Shown here piece by piece: positions 34,680-46,621 of a stretch of DNA of 64,000 nucleotides. The position numbers and the translations under genes are program-made. This DNA is from Actinostola sp. cb2023 (lineage: Eukaryota; Cnidaria; Anthozoa; Actiniaria; Actinostolidae). A model generated the notes under the pieces. The model searched no databases, was not told where the DNA came from, and was given only the letters and a program-made list of their open reading frames with translations. The stretch covers positions 372,001 through 436,000 of the forward strand of contig JAUJYZ010000412.1 of NCBI GenBank assembly GCA_033675265.1, given 5' to 3'. Position 1 is the stretch's first letter; each line of letters starts with the position of its first letter.

Positions 34680-35600
34680 GTTTTATTATATGACTATTTT
34701 AATAAACTAAAAATTAACTCATTTTATTTGCATCTTACAAGCCTTACACTAGAATGGCTTCTCAGTATTTTTACTACATAACTTGTTTGAAAACCGGTTT
34801 GACAAGAAAGTGTGTGAAGCGAGGTATTTCTCAGCTCGATGCTGAATAACTAAAACAATCTTAAAATCAAACGTTTTCTCGACTTTGGTGTTGAAAACAT
34901 TGCGATACACCAATGAACTATGGATTTTTGATAAAAAACAACAAGAATGGTGAAGAAAATGGCAAGAAAGTTGAGGATTCTGTTGTGTTTTTAAATTGTA
35001 GTTGAAGCAGTGCGCGCGCTTCTGTCGCTATCATGACGTCGCCATCGAGCGCGCGCTGGGTTTGTTTTCTTCAGAATTTTGGTGTTTTTCCAGGGTGTTT
35101 TTCAGTGAAATACCCCTAATGTGTACTGAAGAGACCGGACAGGCGATACTAGTTTACGATACGAAGGAGTAATATGTGCGTCCGTGGAGAGCTAATCCGA
35201 GGAAGGATAAGAGACAGATTGAGGTATGTCCTAATGTTTTGCTTAATGTTTTCATATATATTATTAGGAGTGAAATTTGAGTTCTTTGAAAACCCACGAG
35301 TTCACATTTCTTCCAAATTGCACTTGAAACCATATCATAGAAAAAATGTTAACAGATTTTAAGATGCATGTGCCGACCGGTTATTACGGGAGAATCTAGA
35401 CCGCTCCGAGAAATAATCTAACCAATCAAATTGCTTGATTTGCTAGATACCAGGCTTCGAGATACACGGTCATTTAATAATATTAATTATTACAATGTTT
35501 TCAGTCTCTATTGATGTTCGATCAATCGATGTAAGCAATCGTGGGTATCGTTGTACTATACCAGATGACCAGTACTTTTTGCTCTTTCGTTTTTAATCAT
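34680..35600. other. Non-coding; dispersed repeat at 34914-35083
   Basis: The segment 34914-35083 is about 80% identical to 63340-63508, both ending in the GC-rich GCCATCGAGCGCGCGCT block. No gene assignment is possible. An ORF at 35174-35362 is unsupported. Confidence 0.55.
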
Positions 35601-35611
35601 AACATAGAACA

Positions 35612-35832
35612 TGATGGAGCTATTTCCAAAAACGTTGTCTTGTGAATACTGAATAACGAATAGTGATATATGTCAAAGAATACTAGCAGTTAACGTTTCC
35701 TCACTAGTTATATTGGAGCTCGTATACTAAATATACTGCATACATACAATGTATTTCGGTCTAGCTTGGAATGCACTATTCGGTATTCAGCCATATTCAA
35801 AAGACAACGTTTTTTTGGAAATAGCTGTATAC
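35612..35832. repeat. ~220-bp foldback MITE (CTATTTCC...GTTGTC ends)
   Basis: Arms read AGCTATTTCCAAAAACGTTG then TCTTGTGAATACTGAATA at the left, and the complementary TATTCAGCCATATTCAAAAG then ACAACGTTTTTTTGGAAATA at the right. The terminal motif is shared with hairpins at 48653-48943 and 52831-53121, whose inner arms are unrelated. Confidence 0.7.
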
Positions 35833-36870
35833 AAAAAATTTGTTGTTGGTGTTGCCGGTTTTTTTTTGTAATGCTGTTATGTATTCAGTTCAAAACAGAA
35901 AAACTTTAGTTATGATAAGGCGATCAATTTGAACTGGCCGCCTACAGTTTATCCGCAATATATAAGTGTAAATAATAATGTTCACCCTCTTTGGATAAGC
36001 ACAATCACTAGCTACGTACTGATAGTTTCCGCTCCAGAAGTTTGGAGGGTGCGTCAAAAAAGCGCCATTACCATCCCCTGGCCTTAATTATAACCCTTCA
36101 GTTTAACACTGTCCAGTAGTATTTGTATAATGATTTTTCTTAATATAGGTCTAACCTCAGAATGTTTTATTATTTTGTACTAGTGTCTTTAATAAAATGT
36201 TATTATCATCACCGGATACTAGTTCAGACTGATCTGAATATACATGAGTATGATCATTCATTACTTATCAATTCCTTGATTGCAGAAGAACTCACACGCA
36301 CCCCAGAGCACCCCACGCTATACCTGTTTTCATGATTTGAAAATTGTGTTTCTTGTAGGCCGATTTCCGGCGAAGAGTCACGTAGTTATGAGCCCCGGTA
36401 TGAGACATATAAAACTTCCAAATCGGGGTTTGCACAAAAAATGTAACTTTGGGTTTGAACTTTGGTAAAGTGAAGAATTTACAATGTAAACTGACAGTCG
36501 ATGATTTTCTTGTTCCTACGACAATTCTTTTGAAAACAAGATTTGTTTTGGTTCGTCTACTCCAAGTAGTCACGCAGTTTGACCTTTGGGTCACATTTCA
36601 TGTCTGTCATCGGGAATTTCAGTTTCTCTGGGTATTTTGCAGAAGTCTTTTAATTTTCTTCGAATATTTGTTCGAAAATTCACATAAAGTTTACTACAAA
36701 GTCTACAAATGAGTTTTGATACCCTATTTACGTAAAAGTAGAAGCGATAATTGGAATATTGCATGAGAATAAAGACTGGCAATGATGTGTAATGTACAGC
36801 GATCAGTTGAAATGACTCGCATTTCAAAAAAACATATGTGAAGCGTTGCAGTCGTAGAGCGCGAACACCA
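35833..36870. other. No gene recognised
   Basis: Short ORFs on both strands (36280-36712) have no identifiable domain. The 5' part of the transposase fragment that follows may extend into 36840-36880. Confidence 0.4.
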
Positions 36871-36879
36871 CCTGGGATT

Positions 36880-37330
36880 TCACCAACATTAGATGTTTGC
36901 TTCGTATCACAGCTGTGTAAAGGGGCTATAAGTAACCGTGAAATTACAGAACGATCCGGCGTACTTGACTTGCCATATGATGTAGGTGACTGTATCACGG
37001 CTGACAAAGGATTCCACCATTCCAGATTTGCTAGAAACAAAGGGACTCAAGTTGAATATACCACCGTTTCTCAAAGACAGGTCTGCAATTTGTCCCACTG
37101 AAATCATTGAAACACAAGAAATTGCATTTGTGTGAATCCATATTGAAAGGGCAATAAGAATAGTGAAGAAGAGTTTTCACATCTTAGAAGGAGTGGATGA
37201 TGCCACAATGTATGGGTCCATTAATCAAATTTTGTCAGTTTGTTGTTTGCTAACAAACTTTATGGATCCTCTTATTAATAGTAGACAGAGAAATTGTGAT
37301 TCAGATTCCCCTTCATTAAAAAATAATAAG
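36880..37330 (+). pseudogene. DDE_Tnp_4 (Harbinger/IS5-like) transposase fragment
   Basis: Reads LDVCFVSQLCKGAISNREIT, then DCITADKGFH with the catalytic Asp, LNIPPFLKDR after a frameshift, and IHIERAIRIVKKSFHILEGV with the catalytic Glu, ending in INQILSVCCLLTNFMDPL. This is the C-terminal half of the DDE superfamily endonuclease type common in cnidarians. The first Asp and all upstream sequence are missing. A stop (TGA) precedes IHIERA, and at least one frameshift occurs near 37060, so it is dead. No flanking inverted repeats were identified. Confidence 0.8.
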
Positions 37331-38792
37331 TTATTGTACATATATCTAAAGGCCTAGTTTAGACCGTGATGGTTTTCGCGCTTCTATTTTTGTTTTGAAC
37401 CTCACGAGGTCGAGGTTTTGTCCTTCGTGTTTTGGCTAGCTGTCAAGTACGCCGGTTTGATAGTTGAGTAAGATCTTTATAATAACTCTCGATCTTTCAA
37501 ATTGAAACAAGTGACCGCCGGAATCTATGCAAAGTATTCCTAGAGGCGAATAAATGGCAATTTTCCTTTCTGGGGTGTGAAAACTCTCGACTCGAGTCTC
37601 GAGAGTGATTTTAGTTATGCAGAGGTATGGAATAAAGTATTCTTCTTCGACACCAATTACTTAATTTTCTTGTATAATTAGCTGTTATTATAATCAGTAA
37701 AACACTAACACAATGTTTCTTTGTACTAAGGATATTGAAAATGAGCGATCAAGCGCTGATGAAAAGGCCAATGTGTACCTTCGGCTAGTAGTACTTCGCC
37801 TTCTTCGAGTTTCGGTGTCTTCTGTTACTGAAGTTTTGTGTAGTAGAAATTCAGCTAAGATACTGTTTGTTCAGCCTTTGAAGCTCAAGCTTCCTACCGT
37901 TCGTTCCACAGATCGAAAGCTGAAGAACGAAGACGACTTACTCGCAATCACCTGGTAGTTGAGGTCATCCGCGGACCGGCTTCGGCATGAAAATGAAAAT
38001 AAATTCCCAAAAGACTTAAAAATCAAAAATAAAGGTCTAAAAACTTTTTCCCTTGCTCATATACGAATACCAGTAATTAACTTTAACCTAATCAAATAAT
38101 TATCAAAGGCCGATGCAGACAGATTGTAAACTTCACTTGATGAATTTTCAGCATAACAAAAATGGCTAATTACTCGTGTCCAGGCCTTTGGCCGAGGCAC
38201 GAGGTATAATATACAGAGAGAATTTTTTTTTTTTGGCTTTCAATGTGAGAAAATTGCAAAGTTGCGCAATATCCGGTACTAGCAACTCTCGAAGAAGACG
38301 GCTATTTTGGACTGTAGTACTGGGAAGGCATTTCATTTGGAATTGTTCGAGGGAAATCTTTCACGCTTTACTCGTCAGAGTGTTCAGTGTTGTAGTCAAA
38401 GAAGAGAGGATCTCTCAGCAGTGATAAACGAAGAAAAGAGCCATCAATGCCACGAGGTACGCCGCCAGTAGCGACTCTTCGATGTCAACATGACGATATT
38501 CGCGAACTGAAACACTCAAACAGAGACACATAACATGGAAGCCTTGAAAGCCTTTATCAGTTATACGGCTTGAAGTTAAATTGTTGCATTCTACAGAAAA
38601 GCATTACAACCCGGATAACTGGAATCCGATCCAGAAGTATGTTGAAAGCAACGAAGATAATGATCCCCCGAACTTTGAGACTGACGATCAACACAATGAA
38701 GAATACACAGTATGCTATTTATATCTAACTAGTAGATGAATTGGATATGAACTTGCATTATTGCATTTGTGTATTGATTGTCGTTTTCGTTA
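37331..38792. other. No gene recognised
   Basis: Contains unrecognised short ORFs (37713-37958, 38176-38424). The latter follows the GAGGCACGAGGTATAATATA phrase and a T-run. Nothing supports a named gene. Confidence 0.4.
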
Positions 38793-38796
38793 TTAA

Positions 38797-39063
38797 AGGA
38801 GCACTCTCACAGGTAATGCATTGCGCGCCGTGTTATTGTTTACATACGGGATACTACTTAGATTTGACAAGAACGCACGTGAAAAGTACACGTGAAAAGT
38901 TCGCCTTTCGAATTCCGATACGGATCAGCAATGGCAAGTCCGGAGTTCTCCAGAGAAACTCTTCCTTCTCGTGTGGTAAGTAGAAATCCGCCATTTTCGT
39001 ATCATACGAAAATGGCGCTGAGGGGTCCAAGGCGCGCAATGCATTATCTGTGAGAGTGCTCCT
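38797..39063. repeat. 267-bp TTAA-flanked hairpin MITE
   Basis: TTAA at 38793-38796 and 39064-39067. Arms start AGGAGCACTCTCACAGGTAA and pair with the right end over about 40 bp. A second inner hairpin holds CGCCATTTTCG. TTAA duplication indicates a piggyBac- or Kolobok-type source or the TTAA family described in this window, but the termini differ from the large elements. Confidence 0.85.
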
Positions 39064-39067
39064 TTAA

Positions 39068-39431
39068 GCTAATTTAATACAAGTTAACTGTATGTGTAAT
39101 TTAATACAAGTTAACTGTATGTGTGTTGTTGCCGTGAGCTATATACATGTATGAGCATACGTCTTTGAGTTCAGCCGCTTCAGGCGAAAACACTAATTCG
39201 AAATCGAAATCCAACTACGCCTCAAACCCTCAAATAACCATCAATCTTTATTTGTACCAAGTATTTGAAGAACAAGGCAGAAAAGGGAAGCTTTCTAGAA
39301 GCGAAAATCAAACTCATACAGACTTCGACCACGGCCTACGAAATTTACACAGGGATCCCAATTCTTCAACTCCTGTTACATTTAACAAGGCTCGGTTTTA
39401 CACAATAGCTCTCGACTTCTCCCAAACTTCC

Positions 39432-39462
<31 letters not shown>

Positions 39463-41520
39463 GAAAACGTTTTCTATTTGTTTTATAAAATAACTATAAG
39501 GATTTCTTTCGTAAAACTCCTTTATTTACGCGAGATTTTAGTGATCAAAATTTCAATTCTCCTGAAAAGCGTCAGAAATCGCCCATCATCCAATCAAATC
39601 TCACGAAAGAAATCAAAATGGCAAAACGACTCGACAACTTTTATCTGTGCAGTTTACTGTTTTGACACGAAAAACGATTTGAAGAATGCTATTTTCTGTC
39701 AGAAAATTACAGAAGAATGCTTGTTACACTTTGTTTTTGTATCCTGTGAACACGAAACACGAAGAAAAGTGAGAAAAGCTGAGCAGAATCACGATCAATG
39801 ACGAAGAGTCGTCAAACTTTCTGAAATATTTGACATCTTGATGAATGGAGCACGAAGTCAGGTACTGAGGTAGCCAAATATCTACAGTTTTTGTCGTATT
39901 TTTGAATCTTTTCGTCGCTTTTCTCGACAAGAATGTATAAACGATGGACGTTTCTGAGACATTTGAAGATGTTTTTTCTCTTTGACATATTTTACTAGAG
40001 ATATGAATGTTCTGGCGAACCCGCCGTGTAGCTACAAGAATCGCTCTGTTTTTACTCTTTTGTGAGTATAAATACGGCTATCTTTTCTTGATATTTTCAG
40101 TCGAACACTTGAGAAAATATAAGACTTATGTGTCGTTATATTTAGTTTTCTTCGTTATTGTGGACAGAAATAATTGGACGATTCGTCGAGTTCCTTGCCG
40201 GCCGAGTTTGAATGAACTTGAAGCTCGATTCTTGCAAAATTAATTTTCGGTTTAAAATCATCAAAATCATCTAGATAGAACTTGAACTTAACTAAACAAG
40301 AAAAACTGTAATTCTATGGCTTTTGTTTAGTAAATAAAACATGTTTGACAACAGAAAAAAATACATTTGTGGTCAGTTATTTTTACAATCAAATCCACTG
40401 CATCGCTTCAAGGTTGTTCAAGGTCATGAACCATGTTTACATAGCCTCATATCAACATAGTAATTAACCAATCAGAGCGCGCGTTATATCTAAATTATTT
40501 TATAAACCCTGTTACATTACCTGCTATAATGAAATTGCCAATAATATATTGATGTTTTAATAATTTGCTATGTATTACCAAAGAACATTTAAATATTTGA
40601 TGTAGGTATTAATGTAGAATCTTGACTCTGGAAAAGTCCAATGACCGGAACCCAGAATCTAGGTATTTTGTGACATGCACATAAAAGAGACTTACCGGAA
40701 ACAATATAGCGGACTCTCTCGATCGCGATGGAGCTGTTTGCCCTCAAGAAAATGGGTTTGGATGAAAGCTTTCATCTTAAACGAAGCAATACGACGCCAT
40801 GAAGAACATTGTAACACTCAACAATGATACTTTAGTAGTTTTACCCACTGGTTTAATACGGCAAATCGTTAATTTATCAATGTTTGCCGCTCGTTTATGA
40901 TTACAATCATCTGACTCTGGCTCTGAAAAAAGCACTGTGCTTATCGTCATGTATCGTCTCTCTGTTGAATTCCTTGATGGTGGATCAAGTAAATAAGTTA
41001 AGAGAGAAAGGATGATGAGGTAATAAATTAATACGTGAACTGGTTTGTTATCGGGTTGTTATTGTAGCCAAGTGAAGTTTTAGTTTATATAAATTAATTT
41101 TTACATTTGAAATCGTTATTGAAGCTCACATAGCTTGTTCAAGTCTAAACCGAAAGGCAATAGGTTTTTGGTGTGTCAGGATGGATTTCCTACGTATTAT
41201 GTAAGCGAATCTTTGCTTTGAATAAACCAGTTCTGTCCGGCTAGCCTTCGTCCTGTGTGGTTGTCTTTGTGTTTATCGAGAGTCCAATACTCTCGCTGCG
41301 TATCGCGTCCTTCTGAATCTCCCTTGTTCCTCCGGTCTATCCAAACGGACCTTGATCCACCTGGTCACATTATGAATTATCTTTATTTTCAATCAGTTAG
41401 TTAGAAGAAGATATCAGAGGGCATGGCAATCTGTTTTTTCCAGAGCCAAGTTCTTTCGTCGAGCATGCGCAGTAAGAAATAACGGCTCTGGGAACGAGAT
41501 TGAAGATCCTCGTGTAACCT
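39068..41520. other. No gene recognised
   Basis: Open frames of 70-113 codons (39147-39488, 39478-39801, 40007-40243) lack recognisable domains. A 28-bp direct duplication containing AATACAAGTTAACTGTATGTG lies at 39070-39125. The phrase CCAATCAGAGCGCGCGTTAT at 40474 recurs near 63.2 and 63.6 kb and marks a dispersed repeat. Confidence 0.4.
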
Positions 41521-41535
41521 ATTTCTGGTTCTCAA

Positions 41536-41774
41536 TACTCCAATTTGACATCTAGCGAATTAAGTTTGAGCGATATCTCTCCGAAGACCTGTATTTCCAT
41601 TCAGTGCGGAAATGATGGCGTTAGAGTACTGAATGAATTGTTTGGAGAACATAACCCAGTCACATCAACACTTAAAGACTTCTATTTATCCCAAAATAAG
41701 GACAGGCTCATTATTAGACCGGTGTGGAATTGCTCGTATGAAGTACCATTCGGATGGTATGAAGTATTTAACGG
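41536..41774 (+). CDS. Unidentified exon-like ORF
   Basis: A clean 80-codon frame between an acceptor-like catctag (ending 41555) or an earlier start and a donor GGTAAGTTTTTTT at 41773. It encodes ISIQCGNDGVRVLNELFGEH and then RLIIRPVWNCSYEVPFGWYE. Its composition is protein-like and not repeat-like. I do not recognise the family. It could be one exon of a host gene whose other exons lie outside or in decayed form. Boundaries are approximate. Confidence 0.35.
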
Positions 41775-41974
41775 TAAGTTTTTTTCCCTGGATGTGTGAC
41801 TGCTGACGTGTCCGTGTGTGACTGAGAAAGGATGATCATTAGTTGTAATGATATCTCATTTGGTCGCCCAAACTAAAAGTAGTACAATATATAGAATATA
41901 GAAGTGACGCGGAGGTCCGTTACAATGTGCAGTACTCCTATGCTATATGGACCATATGCATATAGTGAATAAAT

Positions 41975-42440
41975 AGAGTGGAACCTCTCTAGAACGGACA
42001 CCGAAGGGACCAGAGAAAGTGTCCGTTATAACGGGGTGTCCGTTATAACGGGGTTTCTTACAGATTACGTCACTCTTAATAACGCAACATTTGATACGTC
42101 TCAAATGAAAACAAAACATGAAACCTTGATAATACAAACTTTGTTCTTTTTCTAACAAAATGCTTATCCTCTTGCAAATATTCATTTCCATTCGTCTCTA
42201 ATCAGGAATAAATCTTCACGAACAATGGTGTGACGAAAGATTGTACTCAAACTGTCCGTTATAACGGGGTTGATTTTGTATTAAATTTTGCTGTTCGGAC
42301 TGTAAAAAAGTGTCCGTTTTCCGTTATAACGGGTGTCCGTTAAAACGGGGTCTTTTTAACAGAAAATGTATCACCTTTCCGCCGGGACCTATAAAACTGT
42401 CCGTTGTACCGGGGTGTCCGGTAGGCGGGGTTCCACTGTA
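41975..42440. repeat. pogo/Tigger-like MITE
   Basis: Left end GAGTGGAACCTCTCTAGAAC, right end GGCGGGGTTCCACTGTA, an imperfect inverted repeat of the pogo/Tigger type. The body carries at least five copies of GTCCGTTATAACGGGGT, itself partly palindromic. No intact coding was found. Confidence 0.75.
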
Positions 42441-43000
42441 CAGAACAGTCAAATCTTTAGCTCATAAACAATCACCCTTTGGTGCAAAAAAAGAAGTATT
42501 CGCATAAGCCTGGCTCACATTCGATCGCCGAAAACCGTGTGCCGAGCGATCATAGCAATCGAAGGCACATGCAATCGCTCAACTTATCAGACAATGACAT
42601 TTTTGGCGCCAAAAATATTCAAGCAGTAAATTCATCAAAGTTAATTGGATAAACTATTGGAAAAATGCCTTGTACTTTCTTCAAATAACATTCAAGCAAA
42701 CTGTATTTGATTTTAAATTTGATTGTTTTTTCCCTTATTCGAAGTTGAAAATTAAGCAAAAATTAATATCATCTATTAAAAGTTTCTAAACAATACCATC
42801 AGTTTTGCATCATTGTGGTTTTAAGAACCCAAAAAGGTACATACCGATTTGTGTAATAGTACCAGCGACTGTCCGTGAACACCCTAAAAGGCACCAAACA
42901 CTGTGATTTTGACCACTAAAAGGTACGACGATCATCCCCGGCAAAACTTTATTCAGAGTCCTCTCCCCAGGTATCACCACACGAAATAGCGAAATTATAC
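42441..43000. other. No gene seen; dispersed repeat fragment
   Basis: The stretch 42905-42975 (AAAAGGTACGACGATCATCC, then a C/T-rich tail) resembles the inner arms of the 3.7-kb element near 33185, suggesting a shared source repeat. Confidence 0.4.
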
Positions 43001-43006
43001 TTATTT

Positions 43007-43310
43007 ACTCTTAGCGTAAAGTTGCGTAAAGATTTTCGAGAAGCTTTACGCTAGTGATTTAAAGACGCGTAAAGACGCGTAAAGCTGTGCTGTCGTAAAG
43101 CCAGCGTAAAGACATCGTAAAGACAACGTAATTTTCATCTTTACTTGAATGCGTAAAGATACCATAAAGGTGTCTTAAATGTTTTATTTACGCATCTATA
43201 AGCAAGCGTAAATATGCATATAGCTTTTCGAGAAGCTGTACGAAGTCGCAGTAGAGTCGTAAAGGAGCGAAAAGAAATGACTTTGTAAAGCTAGCGTAAT
43301 TCTGAGTAAA
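43007..43310. repeat. Degenerate GCGTAAAG repeat field
   Basis: The word GTAAAG (mostly GCGTAAAG) recurs about 18 times in 300 bp with irregular spacing. It is interspersed with TTTCGAGAAGCT palindromes (43035, 43229). It is not a regular tandem array. Confidence 0.7.
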
Positions 43311-43350
43311 GATGGCTGAATTGTCAGATTTAGAATACATTATGTAAAGT

Positions 43351-43552
<202 letters not shown>

Positions 43553-43682
43553 ATCTCGAATCTATACCAATATTTATTGATTTTTGTGGCTACTGTCTCC
43601 ATATATGGAGGCAAAGCCACTATGTCATCGTGTTGTAAGTCCGTAAGAGTGTAACACCAAAGGAAGCCCAAAACTGCTGTAG

Positions 43683-44175
43683 TTCAATTCAATTCAATTC
43701 AATTTATTTGAACAGTGATCGGTTTGGACGATAAGTATACTCGAACTGCTCTTATATCTCGAACTGTACCCTGGTCCCAGAGGGGCTTGAACGATATACA
43801 TTTAGTACGAAAAATTACTCTTAAATCGTGAAACTTCTCAAAACCTCTGGCACCCACGATGTTTCTCCGACATATTTTTTCCATGTGCTTTTTGCTTCGT
43901 GAACGCGTTGTTTTGAAGGGTAAGTTTACACCTCTAATATAAGTTAACTTACTATTATTGTATGCTATTTTGCACCATAAACAATCTTGATCTCTCGTGC
44001 AAAGTGTCAAGTGTTTGTTAATAAAAATGTTTTCAAGTTTTTCAGTGACATAGTGATAGTGACGGTTTGTTGAGATTATTTTCCAGCCGTGAATATCGAT
44101 TGTGTTTGTTCGGTCTTTTACAAATAGCTGTGGACTGATCGACTGGTCAGTTGTGCAGTCGAGCACTTCCATGTG
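43683..44175 (-). repeat. Possible retroposon 3' end with (TTGAA)n tail
   Basis: On the minus strand, a 157-codon open frame (44172-43699; for example LENIFINKHLTLCTRDQDC) ends just before TAAATTGAATTGAATTGAAT, a short pentamer tail of the kind that ends LINE or SINE copies. No reverse transcriptase motif is visible, and the peptide is not recognised. Part of the ORF may be chance. Confidence 0.35.
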
Positions 44176-45300
44176 AACCCGTTTAAAGTGTCAAGTTATT
44201 ACTATAAGTAATTCTCTTCGAGGAACAAATGTCTTTTATACGAGACACAAACAAACACTTCGAATTCGATTCAGACGGATTCAGCTCTCGTTTAGTCTTA
44301 GTCCCAAAACTCTCAAATCCCGTTCTAATCGCTAAATAAATCACATACAGGACTCAAGTAGATATTAATCTTTATTTAGAAAGCAGTTTTAGAAATTCAA
44401 GATATCAAAAGGACAGTGATTTACGGCCATAATGGTGGTATCTGCATGCTCTTGTTGATCAAATAATACACAGGAAGCCCAATACACAAACACAGGGTGG
44501 TGAGCCTGTGAAACCTGAACAAATCTTTACACACGAGAGATTAGTCTGGTTTCTGGTGCAAAATAGCATAAAATCATAGTACATGCATATATTAGAGTGT
44601 AAACATATCTTCAAATTAGAGTTACTATTTATTATATTCAATGTTTTCATATAATATATTTAGGCAAAGTCAAATAAATAAATAAACACCACTTCATCAA
44701 AGTTGAGTTCAACGATGTTATATACAGAACATTGTTAAACTAATGTTAATATTCAATTACTAATGATATATCAATGCTGTTCATATCGATTGTTAATAAC
44801 AACTGTTATTGTTCAATTATTTGTACACAATTGTTTTCAATTAAACTTTGTATTAAAATACATTTCTGATTTAAATTAGCATTATATAGAACCAAAGAAC
44901 AAGTTCTCTCAGATAGTTCAAGCATACTAGTTCAACAGAGGAATCAATCCAACTACATATTGCTTCTACATTTCAAAACCACAGTACCTACATGTAGTGA
45001 TAGACTATCTTTTTTGTTTATTTTTATTTTTTGTTTATTATTATTTTATTCCCGGGATTATTTACAGTAGCCACATGCAGTCCTAGACTGCCTATTTTTC
45101 ACTTTGTTCTCGTTCAAAACGCTAACCGTTTTTCGCTATCTATAACTCAATAGATAGTGAGTATGTCAGCCAATAAGATTGCAGGATTCGTGATAGTATG
45201 CTAGTTGGTTTCTACTATAGATGAATAGATAGGCAGATAGATAGATAGATATAGTCTGTATTTACAGATCGATGGTAGTACATAGTCTACATAATAGAAT
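44176..45300. other. No gene seen
   Basis: Very AT-rich, with short unsupported ORFs and a small GATA patch at 45229-45250. Confidence 0.5.
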
Positions 45301-45301
45301 A

Positions 45302-45442
45302 GAGTGATTCCAATAAACCTGGGAATTACTAACTACACCAATACACACTATTAGACACTCACTCTTTTGTTTTCTTTTCTTCCTTTGCATCTAATAAACA
45401 CTGACAGCTAATTAGTAGTGCTCAGGTTTATTGGAATCACTC
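45302..45442. repeat. 141-bp TA-flanked hairpin MITE
   Basis: Starts GAGTGATTCCAATAAACCTG and ends in the complement, with TA at 45300-45301 and 45443-45444. It belongs with the hairpins at 958 and 12225 by its GAGTG termini and size. Confidence 0.8.
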
Positions 45443-46061
45443 TATCACTAATAAACTTGCAGCCCTCAAACAATTAAAATAGATTCCTTCAATCTTTATT
45501 GTATTATTGTAAATTAATATTTCAATCGGATAATAACTATCGATTTATTTATATTATTTGCCGAGTAATGTGACATTAGACAGTACAAACACTTCAATCG
45601 CGCAACATAGACTAATATAGTACTATATTGTTTCCTATTGTTTAGTTATGTTTAAAAATGCTATTCAGTACTATTTAGTGTAAAACTTTGTACGTTTTTT
45701 GTATACTTTATTAAAAACTTATCAATATGTAGGATCATAGCATGTATTGCTATCATGCAGTATTGAAAGAAAGTATATTGTGTAATAAACATCCACTATT
45801 ATCCATTCCGATCGAACCTTATAAATACTATAAATGAATTTCCGCACTACAAAGTGAATGCTTGGTATTTATCTTTGTTGGAGAGAAAACGCTAAATAAA
45901 GTCGTTATCTCCTACAACTTAGATCATTAATAATTAGCAACTGCTGTTTATCAGCACTACTAACTCCATAATTACTTCAAAACCTCAGCCTTTCATTCTG
46001 TACTTTTAATCTGCGTTTATCATAGAGCATTGATAATTTCATAAAATCACAAACTAACTTC
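45443..46061. other. No gene seen
   Basis: AT-rich. It would be the region downstream of the CACTA-like transposase on the minus strand. No terminal inverted repeat was recognised. Confidence 0.45.
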
Positions 46062-46621
46062 TTAGCAAAGTGTACGTACTATTGGCGTAACAACAAGTTT
46101 CTGAGAGCCACTCATCTGGTACAAAGCAGCAGCAAACTTACAGTGGACTCTCTGGATCGGCATGAACGTTGCTGGACCTGGAGGCTCAAAGGTAGTTGGC
46201 TGCCATATTTCAACTGGCCGACGAAGTTTGTTTTTCATTGAGTCCTCACTGTGCCACTGCATGCAAGCAAAGATATGTTCCTTTGAGCCCTCATCGGTAC
46301 AAAGACAATTTGCAAAATAAAATTTCACTTCGCCAGGCCTAATTGAGGCTGAGGAATCAACGTCACCATCTTCACCAGACCATGAAGCCATTACTCTTCC
46401 AGAACTAAGTGAACGGGACTCTAGGTTGGATCCAAACTTTTCTCCTGATAGAGTTACATGACGGTATCTTCTAGCAACTTCACTTACCATGCTAATATCT
46501 AATCTCATCTGTGGATACATATACCTGTATGTCTGCAACAGTATATTGCGGTCATCTGGATCAAAGTGTATCAGTTTGTAGATAGATGGTAGGCTTACAC
46601 AGTTTGTATCTGACCAGTTAA
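46062..46621 (-). pseudogene. CACTA/Tnp2-like transposase, C-terminal part
   Basis: The minus-strand frame reads NWSDTNCVSLPSIYKLIHF, then GRVMASWSGEDG, SIRPGEVKFYFANCLC, HIFACMQWH and RPVEIWQPTTFEPPGPATFM-PIQRVHCKFA. This is the tail seen after the catalytic region of Tnp2/CACTA-type transposases in cnidarians. Its upstream part was separated by insertion of the 8.4-kb TTAA element at the TTAA shared with 55038-55041. Across the junction the frame continues as ISVCDVLQSV-NWSDTN. The M shown at 46656 lies in the inserted element and is not native. Confidence 0.75.
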
